From an uncultured Opitutaceae bacterium (lineage in GTDB: Bacteria; Verrucomicrobiota; Verrucomicrobiia; Opitutales; Opitutaceae): a DNA stretch of 64,000 bases. The translations under genes were made by a program, and so were the position numbers. The stretch is taken from positions 1,993,627 to 2,057,626 of the forward strand of contig OX638348.1 of assembly GCA_951813085.1 (NCBI GenBank). Reading direction: 5' to 3'. Shown here piece by piece: positions 19,400 through 26,997 of the stretch. The notes beneath the pieces were generated by a model. The model did no database searches. It had not been told where the DNA came from and saw nothing but the letters and a program-made list of their open reading frames with translations. How positions within the stretch are numbered: position 1 is the stretch's first letter; the number at the start of each line of letters is the position of its first letter.

Positions 19400-19645
19400 G
19401 TGCAAAACGAAAATGAACCACGAGCCCACTTGCTAGGCTTGGGCCTAGACAATGAGGACGGCCACAAACGCATCACCCAATCGGAGGAATTTTCCATCGT
19501 CGGCGGTTCGGAAGAAACGCACGGCCGGATGACGGAAACCGTGATAAAGACGTTCGAGGATATCAAGAACGTGGGAAAATCGCTTTCAACGATTGAGCCG
19601 AATCATCTCTCCGACTTGATTCAAAAGAATTCACCGGCTCAGTAG
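19400..19645 (+). CDS. Small protein of unknown function in the scpA operon
   Basis: 81 residues, GTG start, no signal peptide or membrane helix. It is rich in charged and polar residues, with a phrase HLLGLGLDNEDGHKRIT and a second block GGSEETHGRMTETVIKTFEDIK that looks like a designed helix. I do not recognise a named family, though a protein of this kind behind scpA feels familiar in this phylum. It is in the same frame as scpA, separated only by TGA and 15 bases, so rare readthrough would fuse the two. It is probably translated by coupling. Confidence 0.65.
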   Translation: MQNENEPRAHLLGLGLDNEDGHKRITQSEEFSIVGGSEETHGRMTETVIKTFEDIKNVGKSLSTIEPNHLSDLIQKNSPAQ

Positions 19646-19675
19646 CAGCCCGCCACCGCTATTTCAAAACGCACT

Positions 19676-19945
19676 ATGACGCGGTCTCAAACCAGCTCCG
19701 ATGGTCCAGCGGATCGGGCCAAGCTTGCGCTTCAGAAAAACGATCCTGAAGAGACGCTTATTGTGGAAACGCCTGAGGATGACTCGGAAGTGGTCCTCTC
19801 CAGCAAATCCGATGGCAGTTCATTGACATTGCTGGAGGAGTACTCCATCAGGGAATCCAATAGCGGAAAATGGAATGCGCTTTTCGCATTTGTCTGCGCA
19901 GCCATTTCAATCACTTTCGCGTTAATGATATTCAAAACGCTATAA
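19676..19945 (+). CDS. Small tail-anchored membrane protein of unknown function
   Basis: 89 residues. About 60 polar, acidic residues (EETLIVETPEDDSEVVLSS) are followed by a single C-terminal hydrophobic helix (WNALFAFVCAAISITFALMIF) and a two- or three-residue tail, so it should be anchored with its N-terminus in the cytoplasm. It sits 4 bases before trxA and 30 bases after the preceding small gene, so it belongs to the rsmB-like/scpA/trxA operon. I recognise no family. Confidence 0.6.
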   Translation: MTRSQTSSDGPADRAKLALQKNDPEETLIVETPEDDSEVVLSSKSDGSSLTLLEEYSIRESNSGKWNALFAFVCAAISITFALMIFKTL

Positions 19946-19949
19946 TCCT

Positions 19950-20273
19950 ATGGCAGCTATCATCACACTCAACGAACAAAATTTCAAAGACACGATCAAC
20001 TCTGCTGAAGTACCCGTACTCGTCGATTTCTGGGCGCCCTGGTGCGGACCGTGCAAGGCGGTCGCTCCGATTTTGGAGGAACTTTCGGGAGAGCTCGACG
20101 GCAAGGTCCAAATCTCGAAAGTCAATGTCGACGAGAACAGCGCTATCGCAGCCGAATTCAATATTCGCGCGATTCCTACTCTGCTTCTCTTCAAAGGAGG
20201 CGAGCTTGCGGACCAATTCGTAGGCATGGTCGGAAAAGACGACCTGAAAGCGAAGCTCGAGGCTCACGCCTAA
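19950..20273 (+). CDS. trxA: Thioredoxin
   Basis: A 107-residue thioredoxin, the general cytoplasmic disulfide reductant. The active site WAPWCGPCKAVAP lies at residues 29-41 with Cys33 and Cys36; the buried Asp in VLVDFWAP and the cis-proline in RAIPTLLLFKGG are present. It is full-length. Last gene of the operon, ended by a strong terminator at 20303-20332. Confidence 0.97.
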   Translation: MAAIITLNEQNFKDTINSAEVPVLVDFWAPWCGPCKAVAPILEELSGELDGKVQISKVNVDENSAIAAEFNIRAIPTLLLFKGGELADQFVGMVGKDDLKAKLEAHA

Positions 20274-20302
20274 AGCGCGAACGCAATCGCAATTCATTTC
20301 AG

Positions 20303-20332
20303 AAAAGCCTTCCCTGTTGGGGAGGCTTTTTT
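20303..20332 (+). terminator. Rho-independent terminator of trxA
   Basis: A 12-bp stem (AAAAGCCTTCCC with GGGGAGGCTTTT, one wobble) closed by a four-base loop, with the T run at the end of the stem. It sits 29 bases past the trxA stop and also just beyond the end of the opposing menA gene. Confidence 0.85.
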
Positions 20333-20351
20333 CGTCTACAAAGCCGCACCG

Positions 20352-21227
20352 CTACGAAACCGCAATCCCGATCGCCAACAAGACGCTGAATACCAGCAGC
20401 AAGCGCGCAGACCGCCCCAGCAATCCATTCAGGGCCTCTCCTTCCGTATGGCGCAGCTCAACAATGAGACGAGTCCCTATCGGCACGGTTAAAAGGGCCA
20501 GTCCCGCCCAATAAGACTGAGTTACACCGATATAAATGCTAATGCTCAAATAGGCCACAAGCAGCTGCAATCCATATTGAGCTCGAGCCATTTTCCGGCC
20601 GAATCGGACCACGAGCGTACGCTTCCCGGCGAGCCCGTCCGTTTCTTCGTCGCGATAATTGTTTACCACAAGTATGTTGTTCGCCAGCAGCCCCAACGGA
20701 AGCCCCAACAGTATTACCGCGTAGCTCACATTGCCCAAGATAACATAGTAAGTACCTACTGTTGCGACTAATCCGAAGAATACGATTACAAACACGTCAC
20801 CAAGTCCATGATACGCGAGTGGATAGGGTCCTCCCGTATAAGCGTATCCAAAAACGATAGCCAACACCCCCACGACAAGCATCTCGCTCCCACGGTAGCT
20901 CACCATGGTCAATCCAACCAAGAAAGCGATGGCGAACAACCCGATGGATACGCCAAGCATCGATCTCGGTTTTATCTTTCCGCTCGATACCAGTCTTTCC
21001 GGCCCTACTCTTTCACCAGTATCCGCTCCTCGGATAAAATCGAAATAATCGTTGGCCATATTTGTCGCAATCTGCACCAGCAATGCAAATATCAGGCAAA
21101 TGAATACAGGCCACGATTCTATGCCGCTTTGACGCGCCGCCTCCGAGGCGCCGACTAGAACGGGAGCAACTGCGGCGGGAAGCGTTTTTGGCCGCGCTGC
21201 GGCAATCCAACTATTGAAGGGGGCCAT
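20352..21227 (-). CDS. menA: 1,4-dihydroxy-2-naphthoate polyprenyltransferase
   Basis: UbiA-superfamily integral membrane prenyltransferase that attaches the polyprenyl chain to dihydroxynaphthoate in menaquinone synthesis. I start it at the ATG at 21227 (MAPFNSWIAAARPKTLPAAV), the typical MenA opening; a longer frame begins 14 codons earlier. The two Asp-rich motifs are NMANDYFDFIRGADTGER near residue 56 and NNYRDEETDGLAGKRTL near 185, both needed to bind the Mg-prenyl diphosphate. Eight or nine hydrophobic helices can be traced. It implies that this organism respires with menaquinone. No other men gene lies near. Confidence 0.93.
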   Translation of the reverse strand: MAPFNSWIAAARPKTLPAAVAPVLVGASEAARQSGIESWPVFICLIFALLVQIATNMANDYFDFIRGADTGERVGPERLVSSGKIKPRSMLGVSIGLFAIAFLVGLTMVSYRGSEMLVVGVLAIVFGYAYTGGPYPLAYHGLGDVFVIVFFGLVATVGTYYVILGNVSYAVILLGLPLGLLANNILVVNNYRDEETDGLAGKRTLVVRFGRKMARAQYGLQLLVAYLSISIYIGVTQSYWAGLALLTVPIGTRLIVELRHTEGEALNGLLGRSARLLLVFSVLLAIGIAVS

Positions 21228-21355
21228 AGTTAAAATCAGCAATGAGGACGAACGACCATTGCGGTCCAAGGAAAGCGATTCGAACGCCCTAGCGGAAGCT
21301 AAAAACGCGCTTCCACGGGATGGCTCAATCTATGGAGGTCCGCGAAAGCGGGGAT

Positions 21356-22699
21356 TCAGCGCGAAACGCGTCGCGCTTCCAAGTAATAGCGTTTCTCGTC
21401 CGCCTCGCCCATAGAAAAGGTTTTCCGAGGGAGGGCTCCATCGAGCACGACGGTTTTGAACAGGGCGCTTTTGCCAATCACCGGTAGAAAGAAACCGATA
21501 TTTCCCGGTTTCTCCCCCAGCTCGACAACAACGCCCTCCCCATGGATATAGTCCACCGTGGAACCATTGCTCTGAGCATAGTCATTGATAAACGCTTGCA
21601 GATTACCCACCTCCAAGTTCCGCTTCGGATCGCTGATGCGAATCAATCCGTAACCGGACTCGCTCACGTAGATCACGCGGTGCTCGCTCTCCGACGGGCT
21701 CAATTTCGCCAATCGATCCTTCGCTGCGCCGAGACTTTCGAAGGTCTCTACAGCTACCGATGATCCTTCGGCATCGAAGAAGGCGTTGAGCTTCGCCATC
21801 AAGTCCGTCTCGTCGATATCGAAAACCACGCGATGTATCGGCTCGAATTCAAGTCCTCCATCATGGACGTTCATCAACTCAACAAGCGCGTAGCGAGCTG
21901 GGTGGTCCATAAGCGACGAAGGGTCGTCCGCCTCTGCCTTCAAGCTCTCCCAAATGTTTTTGGCCGTCGCCAAAGAGTGGTTTCCGTCGCCCATCGCGAA
22001 GAGCAAGACTCCCTTTCCGGATACGCCGTATTTAGCGTCGAATACCGACTGCTCGCTCAAGGCCTGTAAGCCGGCAACTACGCCTTCGATATCTCCGGGG
22101 TCGCTCACTCGCCACCCTTTAAGATGACCCCCGCCACTGTTGAGCTCGAAATCGTATACCTCAGGCAGCGATTTCTCGAAAAGCGGCTCGATCACGGAGC
22201 GGTCAGGATCATCGATGAGCACCATGATGTGAGGGAGCTCGATTTTCGCGTTCTTGCGTATCTTAACGCGCGGAGGCAAACGGTCCTCGATGGTTCCTTC
22301 CGTCGCGCGAATCAGGCTCTGCGATCCTGGCTTGTAGTCGTATTTCTCGAGGTCGAGCGAAACGATCAGGCCCTTTCGAGAAGCCACGTGGCTCGTTCGG
22401 CGGTCCAAGGCTACGAAGCCGGGTCCCTGGTCCTCCAGGATCCCCTCTTCCAAGTAGGAATCCATCGCAGCGTTGATCGTTGCGATACGCTCCTCTGCAT
22501 CGCCATCTTCCAGATAAACCTCAGGAAATACTGCATTCAACGTCGATGGGCTGTCTGCCACCTCAGATTTCACATTTTCCCAATACTCTGGCTGCGACGT
22601 GTACTGGTCGCATGCCACCACCGCCCATTTCGTCAGATCCACTCCTACGCGAGGAAGCAGGATGTTCGGTATGCCGAGACCAATGCTTTCTTTATCCAT
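21356..22699 (-). CDS. DUF1015 family protein
   Basis: A 447-residue cytoplasmic protein of the DUF1015 family, uncharacterised but widespread and often near serA/serC. Family features are the opening GIPNILLPRVGVDLTKWAVVACDQYTSQ, the central GVLLFAMGDGNHSLATAKNIWE near residue 225 (a histidine-containing, ParB/sulfiredoxin-like motif) and MNVHDGGLEFEPIHRVVFD near 270. It precedes no serine gene here. It is downstream of rpmE on the same strand with a gap of about 147 bases. The activity is not known. Confidence 0.88.
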   Translation of the reverse strand: MDKESIGLGIPNILLPRVGVDLTKWAVVACDQYTSQPEYWENVKSEVADSPSTLNAVFPEVYLEDGDAEERIATINAAMDSYLEEGILEDQGPGFVALDRRTSHVASRKGLIVSLDLEKYDYKPGSQSLIRATEGTIEDRLPPRVKIRKNAKIELPHIMVLIDDPDRSVIEPLFEKSLPEVYDFELNSGGGHLKGWRVSDPGDIEGVVAGLQALSEQSVFDAKYGVSGKGVLLFAMGDGNHSLATAKNIWESLKAEADDPSSLMDHPARYALVELMNVHDGGLEFEPIHRVVFDIDETDLMAKLNAFFDAEGSSVAVETFESLGAAKDRLAKLSPSESEHRVIYVSESGYGLIRISDPKRNLEVGNLQAFINDYAQSNGSTVDYIHGEGVVVELGEKPGNIGFFLPVIGKSALFKTVVLDGALPRKTFSMGEADEKRYYLEARRVSR

Positions 22700-22845
22700 G
22701 ATTTGCCCTGAATTGACTGATGCAGAACGTAAAAAAGGGCAAAGTGAGCGATAGGTAACTCAATTTGCCCAATAAATTTCGATCGATTGACCTCTCGCGA
22801 TGCTTAACGGGAAGTCGCGATGAGCTTGCGCGTGAAAGCGTGGCT

Positions 22846-23094
22846 CTAAGACCGACGGCGTCGGAACTTGTTTTGAAACTTCTCGACGCGACCTGCCGTG
22901 TCGACGAAGCGCTTTTCGCCCGTGTAAACCGGATGCGAATCCATGGTGATGTCGCGAATAACTTTCACGTACTCGACGCCATCGATGGTTTCGGTCTGTC
23001 CCGTCTTGATCGTCGAATAGGACAGGAACTTCTTGCCGGTCGATACGTCGATGAACGCGGTCGGGTGATAATCGGGATGAATGCCTTGTTTCAC
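22846..23094 (-). CDS. rpmE2: 50S ribosomal protein L31 type B
   Basis: 82 residues. It begins MKQGIHPDYHPTAFIDVSTG and contains DSHPVYTGEKRFVDTAGRVEKF, the normal L31 pattern, with a basic tail. The zinc-binding CxxC of type A L31 is absent, so this is the zinc-independent B form. It lies 19 bases behind rpmJ on the same strand; pairing of L36 and L31 genes is common. Confidence 0.97.
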   Translation of the reverse strand: MKQGIHPDYHPTAFIDVSTGKKFLSYSTIKTGQTETIDGVEYVKVIRDITMDSHPVYTGEKRFVDTAGRVEKFQNKFRRRRS

Positions 23095-23113
23095 GGTCCT
23101 AATAAAATCGGTA

Positions 23114-23239
23114 TTAACCCTGGCGCGCTTTGAAGCGTGGGTTCGTTTTGCAAATCACGTAGAGACATCCCTTGCGACGTACCACTTGGCAGTTGGGATG
23201 ACGCGTCTTTGCGGACTTTAGTGATGAGACAACTTTCAT
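23114..23239 (-). CDS. rpmJ: 50S ribosomal protein L36
   Basis: 41 residues encoded from ATG 23239 to TAA 23114. The sequence starts [20 protein letters not shown], continues [21 protein letters not shown], and so has the L36 layout: the conserved Cys, RRxGxxYVICKxNPRFKxRQG end. It lacks the complete CCHC zinc set and therefore matches the C-minus (type B) form, like its partner L31. It is the first gene of a two-gene ribosomal operon with rpmE2. Confidence 0.95.
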   Translation of the reverse strand: MKVVSSLKSAKTRHPNCQVVRRKGCLYVICKTNPRFKARQG

Positions 23240-23251
23240 AAGGGGCGATAA

Positions 23252-23278
23252 AAGATACGTCGCCTCGCCCCCTGTCAA
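23252..23278 (-). promoter_or_regulatory. Putative promoter of rpmJ-rpmE2
   Basis: On the minus strand a perfect TTGACA lies at 23278-23273 and a TATCTT at 23257-23252, separated by 15 bases. The implied start of transcription is only a few bases before the rpmJ ATG at 23239, so the leader would be very short. The spacer is shorter than ideal, hence moderate confidence. Confidence 0.4.
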
Positions 23279-23326
23279 TAACACTTTCGTCAAAATTCGA
23301 GAATTCGGGCCCCTCTTGGCTAGGGA

Positions 23327-23890
23327 CTAATTCACTTCTGGACGCTCCGGCGCCATCGACATCAAGCCCAGCTCGAGATTGATATTGATAATGACGTGAC
23401 GCCACAGTTCGTCGCCTTCCAATTGCGACAGCGCGAAACAATCCATCTCCGAAACGATCCAGGCATCGTCCGAGAGCTCGCTTTCAAGCTGCCCCTTCCC
23501 CCAACCCGCATAGCCCCGAAATGCCCGGATTTTTAAGCGAGGATCTTCCTCCACGCGCTGCTTGGCCATGGCGGGATCCAATCCGAAAAACAGCCGAAAC
23601 TCGCCCGAATGAGGATCTGAATTCCACGCAGCCAAAATCACTTGGTCCGTCGATACCGGACCTCCAATGTACAGCGGTACATCGCCTAGGCCGAATTCGC
23701 TGAAAGAGGGATCCACTTCATTCAGGTTCAAGCCTGCTGACTTGTTCACCACGACGCCAATTGACCCCTCTTCCTCATGGTTGGCCATCAGGACGACGCT
23801 GCGAACGAAATTAGGATCCTTCAAATGAGGGTGGGCCAGCATCAAGGATCCAGTAATCTCACTGTTCTCGTCTCTACTATCGTCTAACAT
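23327..23890 (-). CDS. YqgE/AlgH family protein
   Basis: A protein of 187 residues from ATG 23890. The opening ITGSLMLAHPHLKDPNFVRSVVLMANHEEEGSIGVVVNK is the family hallmark (GxLLIAxPxLxDPxFxRSVVLLxxHxxxGAxGxVLN). A second block PLYIGGPVSTDQVILA near residue 75 and GYAGWGKGQLESEL near 130 also fit. The family is compact and of unknown biochemical role; AlgH was named for alginate regulation in Pseudomonas but that role is not general. It faces away from the Nif3-like gene. Confidence 0.92.
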   Translation of the reverse strand: MLDDSRDENSEITGSLMLAHPHLKDPNFVRSVVLMANHEEEGSIGVVVNKSAGLNLNEVDPSFSEFGLGDVPLYIGGPVSTDQVILAAWNSDPHSGEFRLFFGLDPAMAKQRVEEDPRLKIRAFRGYAGWGKGQLESELSDDAWIVSEMDCFALSQLEGDELWRHVIININLELGLMSMAPERPEVN

Positions 23891-23984
23891 CGTCCGGCAC
23901 AAACGCACGCAATCATCGCTAAAAGTTCAACATCAGATTGGGTAAAAGATCGACTATTGGCAATCTGCCAAAAATATTTCTGCC

Positions 23985-24740
23985 ATGGCTCAGCTTGAGG
24001 ATATCGTTTCATTCTGCGACACGCGCGCCCGCACTCACGAAATAGTCGATTTCCGCGAGGCGCTCAATGGCTTGCAATTCGCCAACAATGGCACCGTATT
24101 GAAAATCGGCGCCGCAGTCGATTCGGGTTCAATTCCCTTCCAGAGAGCCATAGACGCAGGAATTGAGCTGCTTATCGTGCATCATGGCATGTTCTGGAAC
24201 GGATCCCGTCGCATCGTGGGAACCGAATACGACAAGTACAAAGCCCTCATTGACGGCAACCTAGCCGTATACGCCTGCCACCTCCCGTTGGACGCCCACC
24301 CGGAAATCGGGAACGCCGCCTGCCTCGCTCAGAAAATTGGAGCGCCCCAATCGGGCACGTTCCTGCCATACGAAGGGACCGATCTAGGACTGGTATGCAG
24401 CTGGGAGTGCGACCGATCCAGCCTTCGCGAGGTCCTCGAAGACGCGTTTGGGACGGGAATATCGTCAATCGAATTCGGATCTGACAACCCGAACAAGATT
24501 TGCATCGTCACCGGCAGCGGCAACAGCGTGGTCGACCATGTGAAGGCGACCGGGGCTGACACGCTTATCACGGGCGAGCTCAAGCAGCACTTCTACACGA
24601 TCGCGCAGGAAGAAGGCCTCAACCTGTACGTGTGCGGACACTATGCGACGGAAACGTTCGGCGTAGACGCGCTCGCGAAGGAAGCAGCAGCGAAATTCGA
24701 CCTGCCCTACCAGTTCATCGCTACCGATTGCCCGCTTTAA
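23985..24740 (+). CDS. Nif3-like dinuclear metal centre protein
   Basis: A 251-residue protein of the NIF3/YbgI family, which forms a hexameric ring with a two-metal site; it has been linked to GTP cyclohydrolase-like reactions but its role is unsettled. The metal ligands are visible in LIVHHGMFWNG near residue 66 (His-His), CHLPLDAHPEIGN near 97 and the C-terminal GHYATETFGVDAL near 222 (His and Glu). The signature LQFANNGTVLKIGAAVD is also typical. It stands just ahead of aroQ on the same strand, 83 bases apart. Confidence 0.9.
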   Translation: MAQLEDIVSFCDTRARTHEIVDFREALNGLQFANNGTVLKIGAAVDSGSIPFQRAIDAGIELLIVHHGMFWNGSRRIVGTEYDKYKALIDGNLAVYACHLPLDAHPEIGNAACLAQKIGAPQSGTFLPYEGTDLGLVCSWECDRSSLREVLEDAFGTGISSIEFGSDNPNKICIVTGSGNSVVDHVKATGADTLITGELKQHFYTIAQEEGLNLYVCGHYATETFGVDALAKEAAAKFDLPYQFIATDCPL

Positions 24741-24823
24741 AAGCCTTTCGAAAAGAACGCTCCGAATAGTGTCAGTCGGGATTAATCGTGCAATTCACAC
24801 GCAACCCATTAACAACTAGGCGC

Positions 24824-25249
24824 ATGAAAAATATCGCAGTCCTAAATGGTCCCAACCTCGATCGCCTCGGCAAGCGGGATCCAGAGATTTACGGCTCGCA
24901 GACATTGTCCGATCTGGAGACGGGGCTTCGCGACGTATTCCCAAGTGTCGCCTTCGAGTTCTACCAATCGAATCACGAAGGCGCTTTGGTCGATAAGATC
25001 TCGGAGCTCGCTGAAGGAAGCTGCGACGGAATCGTGTTCAATCCCGGCGCCTACTCGCATACAAGCATCGCCCTTCGCGACGCGATCACGGGTTCTAAGA
25101 TTCCAACGATCGAAGTGCACATCAGCAATATTCATGGGCGCGAACGATTTCGTCATCATTCCCATACGGGCGCGGTTTCAAAAGGAGTCATCGCTGGACT
25201 CGGGCTGGCCGGCTACCACTTCGCAACGCAGGCGCTCACCGGCGATTAA
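24824..25249 (+). CDS. aroQ: 3-dehydroquinate dehydratase, type II
   Basis: Shikimate-pathway enzyme that dehydrates 3-dehydroquinate to 3-dehydroshikimate; type II enzymes are dodecamers. The chosen start is ATG 24824, giving 141 residues and the canonical opening KNIAVLNGPNLDRLGKRDPEIYGSQTL. The active-site Tyr is in IYGSQ, the Asn in VFNPGAYSHTSIALRDAI and the His in VHISNIHGRERFRHHS. A hairpin terminator follows at 25282-25305. Confidence 0.95.
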   Translation: MKNIAVLNGPNLDRLGKRDPEIYGSQTLSDLETGLRDVFPSVAFEFYQSNHEGALVDKISELAEGSCDGIVFNPGAYSHTSIALRDAITGSKIPTIEVHISNIHGRERFRHHSHTGAVSKGVIAGLGLAGYHFATQALTGD

Positions 25250-25281
25250 TCGCAGCGCCGCTACCCGTTTCGCCAAAAGAT

Positions 25282-25308
25282 AAGGGCGGCTTTTTTGCCG
25301 CCCTTTGA
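25282..25308 (+). terminator. Hairpin terminator after aroQ
   Basis: A perfect 9-bp stem AAGGGCGGC/GCCGCCCTT enclosing six T, followed by TTG. It sits 32 bases behind aroQ. The T run is in the loop rather than after the stem, so it is slightly atypical, but the stem is strong. Confidence 0.7.
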
Positions 25309-25310
25309 CG

Positions 25311-25905
25311 CTATCATCCCTTGGACATTCGTGAGAACAGCGCTAGGCATCGCGCCTAAAAATCTTATAACTACAAGCTAGCGAATCGGGCTTTGAGGTC
25401 AATACTCAAGCGACCAAAAAAGGGCGAAACAACCCCCTATTCAATCGATTATAAGAGGTCCTGATGACATCATTCAAAGCGGTAAAACACGCCTAATAAT
25501 TGGCCCAATAAAAAAATAAATTATTAGCCGAATTCTAGGAAGCCGCAATGCGCTGTTCGTCCTATCGCTTCCCTCAGAAACGAGAAAGACCCGGCGGTCC
25601 CACATCCGCCGGGCCAAGCAACGACTCAGTTTTGGAACTAAAGTCAAATTGTGCTTCTCGCTTTCCCTGAAATTTATCGTCGGAATCTTTCGATCTCGAC
25701 TGCGCCCAAAGTTTATCAGTTTCGATCAAAGAAAAACAATCCGTGATGCATACCGAATTTTTCGCGGATTTCCGCAAAATGCATGCGTGATTCACTCCAT
25801 TTTCCGCGAATCCGGTAAATAACTTGCGAAGACCAATGCATAGGGGTCGCATTCGGCGCATTTAGAGTGGACAGGGCTCCCGAAAAACCTACAAATCCAC
25901 CCGTT
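25311..25905. other. Long intergenic stretch with inverted repeats
   Basis: About 600 bases between aroQ and a small membrane protein gene. It holds an AT-rich inverted repeat with arms GCCTAATAATT (25491-25501) and AATTATTAGCC (25519-25529), and a strong GC hairpin at 25590-25613. An open frame of 95 codons on the minus strand (25574-25861) has no recognisable family and its end is the translated hairpin, so I do not call it a gene. A non-coding RNA is possible. Confidence 0.4.
25590..25613 (-). terminator. GC-rich hairpin with a minus-strand T/C tail
   Basis: A perfect 8-bp stem CCCGGCGG/CCGCCGGG with an 8-base loop. Read on the minus strand it is followed by TCTTTCTCGTTTC, which looks like a terminator tail, but there is no annotated minus-strand gene directly upstream. 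It may end an unannotated transcript from the 25.6-25.9 kb region. Confidence 0.4.
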
Positions 25906-26163
25906 ATGTCAAAAGTAGATAGCGGTTACAAAGTCACGACCAAGTCGACGGTCATCGATGCAGCGATTACGGTCGTCGTCTGGTATCTTTTCACGATCTG
26001 GTTCAAGCCGCATGTCATGTCGTACGAACCCGGCACTGTATTCTTCTGGGCAGGCTTTACCGCCCTCCCTGCCGCTGGTACTTTCTGGCTCTGCTTGCAA
26101 ATGTACAAGGTAACGCTCGCGCACCAACGCAAGAAAGAGCGCGAGCAAAAGAGCGACGACTAG
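25906..26163 (+). CDS. Small inner-membrane protein with two helices
   Basis: 85 residues from ATG 25906 (an upstream GTG at 25867 would add 13). Two hydrophobic segments, VIDAAITVVVWYLFTIWF and PGTVFFWAGFTALPAAGTFWLCLQ, form a hairpin, followed by a strongly charged cytoplasmic tail (HQRKKEREQKSDD). The fold is not one I can name. Its stop overlaps the end of the convergent rnhB gene by four bases. Confidence 0.7.
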   Translation: MSKVDSGYKVTTKSTVIDAAITVVVWYLFTIWFKPHVMSYEPGTVFFWAGFTALPAAGTFWLCLQMYKVTLAHQRKKEREQKSDD

Positions 26164-26930
26164 GCGGTTTCGCTAAAGCCGAATTCCACCTGAGCATCCT
26201 CGCATTCGGTATCGAGGATCTTCCTGAGAAATAGCGGGCGATGGATGGGCGTTGGGCCCACTTCCTTGATCGCCTCCCGATGCAATGGAGTCGCGTAACC
26301 CTTGCTAGACGCGAAATCGTAGCGCGGGTATTCGCAATCCAATGCCATCATCGCTCGATCGCGCGCAACCTTGGCAACGATCGACGCCATCGCGATGCAC
26401 AACGAGCGGGAATCGCCCTTTACGAATGCCTCATGCGGATACCTGAGCCGCTTCATCGGCTTCCCATCCACGAATATCGGCCATTCCGACAGCGTCCTCC
26501 TAGGCGATTCCGTATCTGCCCCAATATCCGCGAATAGCGGGTCGGGCTCGTGCGGGGCGATGCGAGCGCTTTCGAAGACCTGCTCGACGGCTCGGCGCAT
26601 CGCTTCCTGGGTTGCACCAAGTATATTGAGATCCTCGATCTCTTCGACACTGCCCCACCCCACGCCAATCCAGAGCAATCCAGAGCGCTCGAACTTGCGA
26701 AATTTCTCATACAAAGCTTCTCGTTCCTCCTTGCTCAGCAACTTGGAGTCGTTGACGCGAGAGGCATTGCGGCGACACCATTCGGTATCATAGAATTCGC
26801 TACACGCTCCGACTGCTGCAGCTACCACGGGTCCTGCCAAGGCGCCTCGACCGGCTTCATCGATACCGATTAAACCTGAACGTCCCTTCAGACGCGCTCG
26901 ATCGAATGCCCTTAGCCGCACAGACTTCAT
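26160..26930 (-). CDS. rnhB: Ribonuclease HII
   Basis: Removes single ribonucleotides and RNA from DNA-RNA hybrids. 256 residues. The catalytic motif is GLIGIDEAGRGALAGPVVAAAV near residues 20-42, giving the first Asp-Glu pair; the later acidic site falls in the region of YPHEAFVKGDSRSLCIAMASIVAKVARDRAMMALD near 160-197, where KGDSRS and SIVAKVARD match the family. The HII GRG motif is present. It lies next to rnhC, 68 bases apart on the same strand, so the cell carries two RNase H enzymes of type 2. Confidence 0.95.
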   Translation of the reverse strand: MKSVRLRAFDRARLKGRSGLIGIDEAGRGALAGPVVAAAVGACSEFYDTEWCRRNASRVNDSKLLSKEEREALYEKFRKFERSGLLWIGVGWGSVEEIEDLNILGATQEAMRRAVEQVFESARIAPHEPDPLFADIGADTESPRRTLSEWPIFVDGKPMKRLRYPHEAFVKGDSRSLCIAMASIVAKVARDRAMMALDCEYPRYDFASSKGYATPLHREAIKEVGPTPIHRPLFLRKILDTECEDAQVEFGFSETA

Positions 26931-26997
26931 CCGAATCTCCGACGTGCCCGACTATCCATGCGAGCGATACGTTCTCCTATTTCGATCGAGCAAACAG

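Noticed and set aside
22700..22745. Hairpin TTGCCCT...AGGGCAA ahead of the DUF1015 gene
   Set aside because: The loop is long and no T run follows on either strand; not strong enough to call a terminator or riboswitch.
25574..25861. A 95-codon open frame on the minus strand
   Set aside because: No family features; its end is the translated GC hairpin; more likely an untranslated region or RNA.
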